Source: an uncultured Lachnospiraceae bacterium
Lineage (GTDB): Bacteria > Bacillota > Clostridia > Lachnospirales > Lachnospiraceae
Reading direction: 5' to 3'
DNA length: 32,580 nt
Assembly: GCA_910584965.1 (NCBI GenBank)
Contig: CAJUDZ010000033.1
Location: 1-32,580, forward strand
Position 1 is the first letter of the stretch. Every line of letters begins with the position of its first letter. Shown here piece by piece: positions 1 to 5,414 of this stretch. The notes below the pieces were generated by a model. That model had not been told where the DNA came from. It did not search any database and saw only the letters and a list, made by a program, of their open reading frames with translations. The position numbers were made by a program, and so were the translations under genes.

Positions 1-20
1 TATCAAGGTTTCTATGCTAA

Positions 21-65
21 AATCGGAATAATCAGAGAATCGGAATAATCCAAATTATTCCGATT
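21..65. repeat. 12-bp repeat, two direct copies and one inverted copy
   Basis: AATCGGAATAAT occurs at 21-32 and again at 38-49 (17-bp step). Its exact reverse complement ATTATTCCGATT lies at 54-65, so copies two and three can fold into a 12-bp stem with a 4-nt loop. It sits exactly where the missing N-terminal part of the downstream nuclease fragment should be, so it may mark a deletion or recombination junction. The sequence is seen directly; the role is inference. Confidence 0.75.
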
Positions 66-75
66 TCAGAATAAT

Positions 76-396
76 ATGGATTTATTGTTTTTTCATCGAG
101 GATTACAATGTTTAGTGGCGTTTGAACTAAAGATTGGAAAATTTAAGCCGGAATATGTTTCAAAAATGGATTTTTATCTGGAGGCGTTGGACAGACAGGT
201 GAAAAAGGAGCATGAAAATCCAAGTGTAGGATTGATCCTGTGTGCAACAAAGAATGACGAAGTAGTTGAATATGCAATGAGCAGGAGTATGTCGCCAATG
301 CTTGTGTCCGAATATAAATTGCAGTTGCCAGATAAAAAAGTATTAAGAGAAAAATTACAGGAACTGGTAAATATACCAGAAATAGAGATAGAATGA
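76..396 (+). pseudogene. YhcG/DUF1016-family PDDEXK nuclease, C-terminal remnant
   Basis: The 106 codons match the C-terminal nuclease domain of YhcG (DUF1016) proteins, a PD-(D/E)XK-fold family of about 340 residues. The recognisable run is DLLFFHRGLQCLVAFELKIG, followed by YLEALDRQVKK-HENPSVGLILC and the DEVVEYAMSRS-MSPMLVSEYK-LQLPDK segment. The putative metal ligands, Asp2 and the ELK motif at 18-20, are present. The N-terminal two thirds are absent: reading the same frame upstream gives a stop (TAA at 46-48) and unrelated repeat sequence instead of the expected lead-in to DLLFFH. No ribosome binding site precedes ATG 76. I therefore call a 5'-truncated remnant rather than a working gene. 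A genuine stand-alone short nuclease is possible but less likely. Confidence 0.7.
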
Positions 397-741
397 GATA
401 TACTTAAAATATTGGATATAATGTTTATTCGGAGGAAATCGAAATGGATGAGAGTATTTTATCCTTAAAAATATGAGATGGAAGGCGGGATTAAAATATG
501 TTACGCTGTTTCACAAAGGAAATGGCAGTTTAAGCATGGCAGGGCAGCAATTATGACAGCCGGAAAAGGAGATTGATTTATGGATGGTTATGGCGTAAAA
601 AATATTAAGCTGGCAGGCCCCGGCGCATACGCAAGAACACTTCCGAATGAATTTTATAACTCCAATCCATACGTATGCGGCATGGGAAAAGATAACCTGT
701 TTGCCCGGGGCGAATTGTGATTATTCTGCGGGAATAATCGT
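397..741. other. gene-poor stretch with fragmentary reading frames
   Basis: Between the nuclease remnant and the ABC operon no recognisable gene is visible. A GGAGG at 431-435 precedes a 10-codon frame (444-476), a 32-codon frame runs from ATG 478, and a third frame (580-720) is listed separately. At 720-738 ATTATTC-tgcgg-GAATAAT forms a 7-bp stem just past the stop of the minus-strand permease; it lacks a T-tract, so it is a poor terminator. The stretch looks like decayed sequence. Confidence 0.45.
580..720 (+). CDS. candidate 46-aa ORF, unrecognised
   Basis: A short frame starts at ATG 580 with a well-placed Shine-Dalgarno (AAGGAG at 566-571, 8-nt spacing) and ends in TGA at 718-720. The predicted peptide begins MDGYGVKNIKLAGPG, is soluble in character, has no hydrophobic segment and ends GKDNLFARGEL. 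I do not recognise it. The good ribosome binding site argues for translation. The location, in what looks like decayed sequence with stops before and after, argues that it may be a leftover of a longer gene. It ends convergently, 21 bp from the end of the minus-strand permease. Confidence 0.25.
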   Translation: MDGYGVKNIKLAGPGAYARTLPNEFYNSNPYVCGMGKDNLFARGEL

Positions 742-1752
742 TTATGCTTTTTTTCTCTGCCGCACGGAAAGGACGATATATAGCAGGAACCATCCGATAC
801 AGTGAGCCAGAAGAATGAAAATATCTTTTACAGCCGTTGTCCTGCTGCCGGCGGCCAGGTCCATAATGCCCTCGAATGCGGCCTGCGAGGGGACAAGGCA
901 TAAAACTGCGGAAAGAAGCGCATGATTTATTCCCAAAAGGAAGCTCAGGATCGGCACGGCCATAAACAGCAGCATAACGATTTTGATATAAACCACGCCG
1001 GCCATCAGCCCATTGGAAGCTCTGCCGATGAATAAGCCTGTTAATGCTGATACAAATGCGGAAAGCGCAATGAGCGCCAGCATGAGAGCCGCACTTTGCA
1101 AAGAAAGCCGGAAACAGATACAAACCGTAATAATGGAGGATAAGCACCCGCAGATAAATCCGACAAAGAGCTTTTGCATGATATACTGGCTGTGGGTCAT
1201 TGGCAAAATCTCGTTGACAAGCGCGACACCGTCCTCTTTTTCGGAAATCATATTCATTGCATTGAAAGTGCATCCCATAAACATGGCCACAATCAGCGTA
1301 ACGGCGATGAACATATTTTGAAATCCGGCCATTATATCCGGGCGGTCTAAAATGTGAACTTCTGTCTGCCGGGCGGTATTTCGGTGTTCGTACAGATCGG
1401 GAAGCGTGTCCGCGGTCTGGCGGAATATATCCAGCTCGTCGCCGGAAAGAATTGTTTTGATGCCGTTTCCATCGGCTTCCACACCGATCAGATTCGTGGA
1501 CGGCTCTATGATCGCATCCGCCAGTTTTTCCATCGTCGAATAAGCCGTCACCGTGCCATACTGTTCCAGCCATGTAACGGTCTGCGTCGGCAGCTTTCCT
1601 TTCAGGAACCCAAAATGCAGCTCGCCAAGCGCGGTAAAATCGATTGCGCCGACAAAGTTCAATGCCGCCGCGGCGACAATGGGCAGAAGAAAAGTCATCA
1701 GGCAGAACCTGTCATGCAGCACGCTTTTCAGTTGGTAACGTAAACCTTTCAT
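742..1752 (-). CDS. ABC-2 type transporter permease (336 aa)
   Basis: Last gene of the minus-strand ABC operon. The start is ATG at 1752-1750, 2 bp after the stop of the preceding permease; a longer frame reaching 2034 only runs back through that neighbour. The protein has one N-terminal membrane helix (about residues 14-35), then a ~110-residue mostly hydrophilic loop, then roughly five hydrophobic helices beginning around MFIAVTLIVAMFMGCTF and ending in a Lys/Arg-rich tail. This one-plus-five layout is usual for ABC-2 exporter permeases. The cytoplasmic NMISEKEDGVALVNEILPMT segment resembles the coupling region following the second helix in this family. With its paralogous partner it would form the membrane channel driven by the ATPase at 2741-3589. 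The substrate is unknown; peptide or bacteriocin export or immunity is a common role, but nothing here proves it. Confidence 0.85.
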   Translation of the reverse strand: MKGLRYQLKSVLHDRFCLMTFLLPIVAAAALNFVGAIDFTALGELHFGFLKGKLPTQTVTWLEQYGTVTAYSTMEKLADAIIEPSTNLIGVEADGNGIKTILSGDELDIFRQTADTLPDLYEHRNTARQTEVHILDRPDIMAGFQNMFIAVTLIVAMFMGCTFNAMNMISEKEDGVALVNEILPMTHSQYIMQKLFVGFICGCLSSIITVCICFRLSLQSAALMLALIALSAFVSALTGLFIGRASNGLMAGVVYIKIVMLLFMAVPILSFLLGINHALLSAVLCLVPSQAAFEGIMDLAAGSRTTAVKDIFILLAHCIGWFLLYIVLSVRQRKKA

Positions 1753-1754
1753 AA

Positions 1755-2741
1755 TCAGCCTTCCTTTCTCATTTCTCTGCGGAACGCGCACTGTACGCCC
1801 GCGAATAATACGGCGATCGCAGCCAGACATCCCAAACAGCAGCCGGGACTGTTCATCGGCGTACCAAAATAGGCATTTTTCAGTCCCATGTAAATGTGAT
1901 AAAAAGGATGGAAGCGAATCCAATCCGGCTTTATCGCCGTATTTGCGGATAAAAAAACGGGAGTTGCGACAAAAACGGCAATCAAAAGATAGGCCAGCGT
2001 GAACTGCCGGAAGTCTTTCAGAAGCAGGGCGCAAATCAGTCCGGTCAGGGCCATAATCAAGGACAGAAGCGTCGTTTGGAACAGCACCGCAGGCAATATG
2101 GAGGCGGTATCCCTCATTCCGACATTCAGTGCGGTGAGCAGTATTGCAAAGACCAGATCGGACAGCAGGAAAATTGCCAGTTTGGACAGAATAAACAGAT
2201 TTTTCCGCAAAGGCAGAATTGCGTGGACGCGGATAACGCCCATATTTTTTTCCTTGAACAGCACGGCGGCAATCCCTAAAAACCCGACGGCGGCAATTTC
2301 AAAAAACAGCAGTTCGCAGGTGATCTCTTTCCTCGCCTTCTGCTTCGGCGTGTTGGTGCCAATTATCTTCGCGCTGTAATGTCCTGACGGCTGCAGGAGA
2401 GAAAGGGCGTAGTCGGCCCGGTGGCGGTCGGCATTTTCGGTTGTCTCATAGAATATAAGCCGCGGCGTTCCGGTACCGGCATCGATGCCGACGCCGTTTG
2501 TATCATCGAGTAAAATCGCGTCGAGCGTTTCTTTTGATGAAACGCGCTGAACCGAAGCGGAAACCGTTGTCTGTGTTTTATCCGGGTCATACAGGTACAC
2601 ATTGTATAGACGGGCGTTCATGAACTTCACATATCCAAAATTCACATACAGGGTGTAAAGAACCAGAAAGCCCAGCGACATGAGGAAAAATCTCCCGGAC
2701 ACCAACATTCGGATGTCTTTTTTGAATATATTACGCCACAT
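1755..2741 (-). CDS. ABC-2 type transporter permease (328 aa)
   Basis: Second membrane subunit of the same exporter. Its ATG shares one base with the ATPase stop codon (TGATG), which indicates translational coupling. The N-terminal MWRNIFKKDIRMLVSG is followed by a helix (about 17-36), a ~120-residue extracytoplasmic loop, and about five further helices in the C-terminal half (LLFFEIAAVGFLGIAAVLF, ILLTALNVGM, TTLLSLIMALTGLICALLL and others). The central KEKNMGVIRVHAILPLRK segment matches the cytoplasmic coupling stretch of ABC-2 permeases and parallels the partner protein, so the two probably form a heterodimer. It belongs to the ABC-2 superfamily by topology and context; I cannot assign a subfamily or substrate. 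Confidence 0.85.
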   Translation of the reverse strand: MWRNIFKKDIRMLVSGRFFLMSLGFLVLYTLYVNFGYVKFMNARLYNVYLYDPDKTQTTVSASVQRVSSKETLDAILLDDTNGVGIDAGTGTPRLIFYETTENADRHRADYALSLLQPSGHYSAKIIGTNTPKQKARKEITCELLFFEIAAVGFLGIAAVLFKEKNMGVIRVHAILPLRKNLFILSKLAIFLLSDLVFAILLTALNVGMRDTASILPAVLFQTTLLSLIMALTGLICALLLKDFRQFTLAYLLIAVFVATPVFLSANTAIKPDWIRFHPFYHIYMGLKNAYFGTPMNSPGCCLGCLAAIAVLFAGVQCAFRREMRKEG

Positions 2742-3589
2742 CAGGACAGCCCCCTTCCCGTATATTTGATAAACATATCTTCCAGCGTAGGCTCCTGCGA
2801 ATGGATGCTGATGATCTCGTCATGTGCGAAGGGGAGGCCGGCCGCCAGCTCAGGGGCTTCAAGCGTCTTTTCCTCCCGCAGCCCCTGATACAGATAGTCA
2901 ATCACGACGCGGTGATTGCTGTTCTGCTCTTTCAGGTTTTTGGGCGTGTCCAGCGCCATGATTTTGCCGTTGGATATAAAAGCCACCCGGTCGCACAGCA
3001 GATCGGCGTCCAGCATATTGTGGGTAGTCAAAAATACCGTCGTGCCCTTTTGGCGTTCTTTCTCAATGATCTTGCGGAACAGGACGGCGCCGGAGGGGTC
3101 AAGCCCGCTGGTCGGTTCGTCCAGAAAAAGCAGTCTGGGGTTGCTGATCAGCGCCCGTGCCATGCTCGCCCGCTGGCGCATACCCTTTGAGTAGGATGAA
3201 ACAGGCTTTTTCAGGAAGTCCGGCTTAAACTCCAATTCCGTCAAAACTTCTTCAATACCGCGTATCTGCGCTTTCGGATAGAACGAAGAAAAATATTTGA
3301 GATTGTCAATCACGCTCAAATTGGCATACAGATAGGGAAACTCAAACAGGACGCCGATCTTTTGGAAAAACGCCCGCGTATGCGCCGCGGAAATATCCTG
3401 TCCGAACAGCGATACCCTGCCGCCGTGTCCTTTCAGAATCCCTGTCAGGATCTTTTGCGTCGTCGATTTCCCGGAGCCGTTCGGCCCAAGAAAGCCGAAA
3501 ATTTCCCCATCTTCCACAGTGAAGTCCAGGCCGTGCAGCGCCTGTTTATCTCTGCCATAGGAGAAAGTCAAATCCTTTACTGCAATCAT
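2741..3589 (-). CDS. ABC transporter ATP-binding protein (282 aa)
   Basis: A complete ABC ATPase. Walker A is GPNGSGKST (residues 35-43), the signature motif is SYSKGMRQR (132-140), and Walker B with the D-loop is LLFLDEPTSGLDP (153-165). The switch His lies in FLTTHNM. The Q-loop position reads VLFEFPYLYANLS, with Glu where Gln is usual, as often seen in ABC-2/antibiotic-type exporters. The C-terminal ~70 residues are the extension common to drug/peptide exporter ATPases. The start overlaps the stop of the upstream 51-codon gene by ATGA, so the two are translationally coupled. It powers the two permeases that follow. The probable class is a multidrug, lantibiotic-immunity or unidentified exporter. 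Confidence 0.93.
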   Translation of the reverse strand: MIAVKDLTFSYGRDKQALHGLDFTVEDGEIFGFLGPNGSGKSTTQKILTGILKGHGGRVSLFGQDISAAHTRAFFQKIGVLFEFPYLYANLSVIDNLKYFSSFYPKAQIRGIEEVLTELEFKPDFLKKPVSSYSKGMRQRASMARALISNPRLLFLDEPTSGLDPSGAVLFRKIIEKERQKGTTVFLTTHNMLDADLLCDRVAFISNGKIMALDTPKNLKEQNSNHRVVIDYLYQGLREEKTLEAPELAAGLPFAHDEIISIHSQEPTLEDMFIKYTGRGLS

Positions 3590-3741
3590 TCATCCTCACC
3601 CCATTTCCCGCGCTGTGTTTTTTTCTTTTCCTGTTCCCGTCTGCTCCACCACTTTAGAAACTTCATCTTGAACGGAACGGAAATTGCCAGCGCCGCCGCG
3701 ATCACCAGCCACCAGTACCATTCCATACCTGAAAATGTCAT
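3586..3741 (-). CDS. 51-aa single-pass membrane protein, first gene of ABC operon
   Basis: This short gene has a textbook ribosome binding site (GGAGGT on the minus strand, around 3749-3754, about 7 nt from ATG 3741) and its stop overlaps the ATPase start as ATGA. Both facts make it a real gene. The peptide starts MTFSGMEWYWWLVIAAALAI, giving one membrane helix (about residues 8-24) preceded by an aromatic belt (W8, Y9, W10, W11), and then a very basic cytoplasmic tail rich in Lys, Arg and Trp. It resembles no named family I can identify. The position suggests a small accessory subunit of the exporter, or a leader that sets ATPase translation. The Arg/Lys-rich tail predicts N-out, C-in topology. 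Confidence 0.8.
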   Translation of the reverse strand: MTFSGMEWYWWLVIAAALAISVPFKMKFLKWWSRREQEKKKTQRGKWGEDE

Positions 3742-3807
3742 AAAATCTACCTCCTTTGTCTGCGAGTCCTGTTCGTCCTCTCGTTGAGGTAAGCTTATGA
3801 AAATGCG

Positions 3808-3845
3808 GTGAAGTCAGCGTGAAGCCGGGGTGAAATCGGCGTGAA
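3808..3845 (-). promoter_or_regulatory. four 11-bp-spaced TTCAC boxes, predicted OmpR/PhoB-family operator
   Basis: GTGAA on the plus strand (TTCAC in the direction of the ABC operon) occurs at 3808-3812, 3819-3823, 3830-3834 and 3841-3845, exactly one 11-bp step apart each time. Head-to-tail half-sites at 11 bp are the hallmark of winged-helix OmpR/PhoB-family response-regulator dimers. The array lies 67-104 bp upstream of the first start codon. A weak -10-like CATAAG follows on the minus strand (around 3792-3797) with no good -35, fitting an activator-dependent promoter. The regulator is not encoded in this window. Confidence 0.7.
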
Positions 3846-3891
3846 ATCTTTCGGGTCTGCCTGTTAAAAAGATTACGACGGCAAAGTTCTG

Positions 3892-4728
3892 TTATTTTTC
3901 GTACATGACAGCAATGTCATGTATTTTGCGCTTCATGTTTTCGCGGACATGCGGCGGCTCCAGACATTCACATCTGTTCCCGAAGCCGAGAAGTATATCA
4001 TAGTGGTAGTCGTTTTCTACGAAAGGAAAATCCACGATATAATACGCGCCGCCGTCCGGCACAAAGTCATCACAGGCACAATAATCAAGCACTCTGTCCA
4101 TTATGGATTCGTGAATGCGGATTTTGATCTTTATCTGCATGGCTTCCAGGATTTCCGAGAAGTTTAAAGCCGGTTTCTGATATTTTTTTGGTGTAAAGGT
4201 CTCGTCCGTCATTTTTAAATCTGACATACGGGATATCCGGAATAAACGGAAATCATTTCTGACATGGCAATATCCCTGCAAATACCAGTGACTGCCTTTT
4301 AATACAAACTGATACGGTTCCACCGTTCGCACCGTTTTATTTCCACGATGAGCCGTATATTCGAACAGAAGCAGCCGGTTTTTCTGTAAAGCGGATCTGA
4401 TGATTTCCCAATAAGGCTGTATGCTGCGGTTTCCTGTCCATTGACTCAAATCTATGTGGATTTGGCTTGTTTTTAATTTCCCCGTTAAAAGAGCGGAAAG
4501 ATCGTCGGCAGAGAGACATTTTTTACCGGTTTTGTATTCCGGCATAATTTCAAAGCCGCCGCCGACTCCCGGCGTTGAGCGAACCGGAATACCCGCCATG
4601 TTGATTGTGTCCAGGTCGCGGTAAATTGTACGGGGTGAGACTTCAAACATATCCGCTAATTCCTGTGCGCCTATTCGTTTTTGGTCAAGGAGTATCATAA
4701 TAATGCTGATAAGTCTGTCTATTTTCAT
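3892..4728 (-). CDS. HTH + WYL-domain transcriptional regulator (278 aa)
   Basis: A YafY-type regulator. The N-terminal winged helix-turn-helix (about residues 1-60) contains RIGAQELADMFEVSPRTIYR followed by DLDTINMAGIPV, with the Gly-rich wing GVGGGFEI. A WYL ligand-sensing domain (about 120-195) contains LLLFEYTAHRG, VEPYQFVLKGSHWYLQGYC and FRLFRISRM, then a C-terminal WCX-type extension. I place the start at 4728 (MKIDRLISI) because an AAAGGCGG ribosome binding site lies just upstream; the in-frame ATG 45 bp further upstream overlaps the -10 element. It is divergent from the isochorismatase-family gene and has a palindrome over its own -35, so it probably autoregulates and may control the divergent hydrolase. 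WYL proteins bind nucleic acids or small ligands; the ligand here is unknown. Confidence 0.9.
   Translation of the reverse strand: MKIDRLISIIMILLDQKRIGAQELADMFEVSPRTIYRDLDTINMAGIPVRSTPGVGGGFEIMPEYKTGKKCLSADDLSALLTGKLKTSQIHIDLSQWTGNRSIQPYWEIIRSALQKNRLLLFEYTAHRGNKTVRTVEPYQFVLKGSHWYLQGYCHVRNDFRLFRISRMSDLKMTDETFTPKKYQKPALNFSEILEAMQIKIKIRIHESIMDRVLDYCACDDFVPDGGAYYIVDFPFVENDYHYDILLGFGNRCECLEPPHVRENMKRKIHDIAVMYEK
3903..3922. repeat. 8-bp inverted repeat at the 3' end of the WYL gene
   Basis: ACATGACA (3903-3910) and TGTCATGT (3915-3922) form a perfect 8-bp stem with a GCAA loop inside the last codons of the WYL regulator. Neither side carries a T-tract of more than four, so it is at best a weak terminator or an mRNA 3'-end stabiliser. 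Confidence 0.4.
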
Positions 4729-4755
4729 TTGATATCCGCCTTTCATTTTTTTCTG

Positions 4756-4784
4756 ATTATAGATTGCTGACATATTGTTGTCAA
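4756..4784 (-). promoter_or_regulatory. consensus sigma-A promoter of the WYL regulator
   Basis: Reading the minus strand, TTGACA (4784-4779), a 17-bp spacer and TATAAT (4761-4756) match the sigma-A consensus exactly. The transcript would start near 4749, about 20 nt before the ATG at 4728. This supports choosing the shorter protein. Confidence 0.8.
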
Positions 4785-4788
4785 CAAT
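4774..4788. promoter_or_regulatory. palindromic operator over divergent promoters
   Basis: ATTGTTG-T-CAACAAT is a perfect 7-1-7 palindrome. It covers the -35 of the minus-strand WYL promoter and lies just upstream of a plus-strand TATAAT (4796-4801; best -35 candidate TTGTTG 4775-4780, spacer 15). A dimeric repressor here would control both divergent genes. The WYL regulator itself is the obvious candidate, by inference. Confidence 0.55.
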
Positions 4789-4844
4789 TATGGGTTATAA
4801 TAGATAAAGTGAAAACAAATTGAGAGAAAGGCAGGACTATTAGT

Positions 4845-5336
4845 ATGCAGAAAAAAGCTTTGGTAGTAATCGACATTCAAAAAGACATAACAAAGAATTA
4901 CAAAGACATTATCGGCAATATCAACAAAACGATTGACTGGGCTGTTAATAACGATATTCATGTCGTTTATATCAGGCATGAGAATTTATCGGCCGGCACA
5001 AGGACGTTTAAGCCGAATACGCCCGGAGCCGAATTTGCTTCCGATCTGAAAATCGTGTCAGAAAATATTTTTACAAAATACAAGGGAAACGCGCTGACCA
5101 GTGAAGAATTTACGGAATTTATCCGTCAGAATGAAATCAGTGATTTTTACATAACCGGGGCAGACGCGGCCGCCTGTGTGAAATCGACCTGTTACAACAT
5201 GTGTAAGGCAAATTATGGGGTAAATGTACTGTCAGACTGTATAACCAGCTATGATAAAAAGAAAATTGACGAAATGCTGCGCTATTATGAAAGTAAAGGC
5301 AGTAAGATTATCAGTCTGAATGATCTGCTGTCATAA
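4845..5336 (+). CDS. isochorismatase-family cysteine hydrolase (163 aa)
   Basis: The protein has the compact alpha/beta fold of the isochorismatase/nicotinamidase superfamily. The catalytic triad is readable: Asp10 in LVVIDIQKD, Lys78 in IFTKYKGNAL (the K-x3-SAF position) and Cys111 in GADAAACVKST, with the preceding GADA matching the cis-peptide/oxyanion loop. Members hydrolyse amides or enol ethers (nicotinamide, N-carbamoyl compounds, isochorismate). At 163 residues it is a short form, and it lacks the DxH metal-site arrangement of nicotinamidases as far as I can see, so no substrate can be named. It is divergent from the WYL regulator, sharing a 116-bp intergenic region with a palindromic operator, and probably forms its regulatory target. 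Confidence 0.88.
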   Translation: MQKKALVVIDIQKDITKNYKDIIGNINKTIDWAVNNDIHVVYIRHENLSAGTRTFKPNTPGAEFASDLKIVSENIFTKYKGNALTSEEFTEFIRQNEISDFYITGADAAACVKSTCYNMCKANYGVNVLSDCITSYDKKKIDEMLRYYESKGSKIISLNDLLS

Positions 5337-5353
5337 GGCTTTTAACGTTTGCA

Positions 5354-5394
5354 TAAAAAATCAGTATACCGTCCGCATTGGGCAGTATACTGAT
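5354..5394 (-). terminator. intrinsic terminator of the 752-aa gene
   Basis: ATCAGTATAC (5360-5369) and GTATACTGAT (5385-5394) form a perfect 10-bp stem with a 15-nt loop. On the minus strand the stem is followed by six T residues. It lies 21 bp past the minus-strand stop at 5415 and also in the 3' tail of the convergent hydrolase, though without a T-tract in that direction. Confidence 0.8.
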
Positions 5395-5414
5395 TGATAA
5401 TGGTACCCTGTATA

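Noticed and set aside
605..1573. 322-codon minus-strand frame overlapping the ABC permease in another register
   Set aside because: The overlapping frame has proper membrane helices and clean operon spacing; this one has neither.
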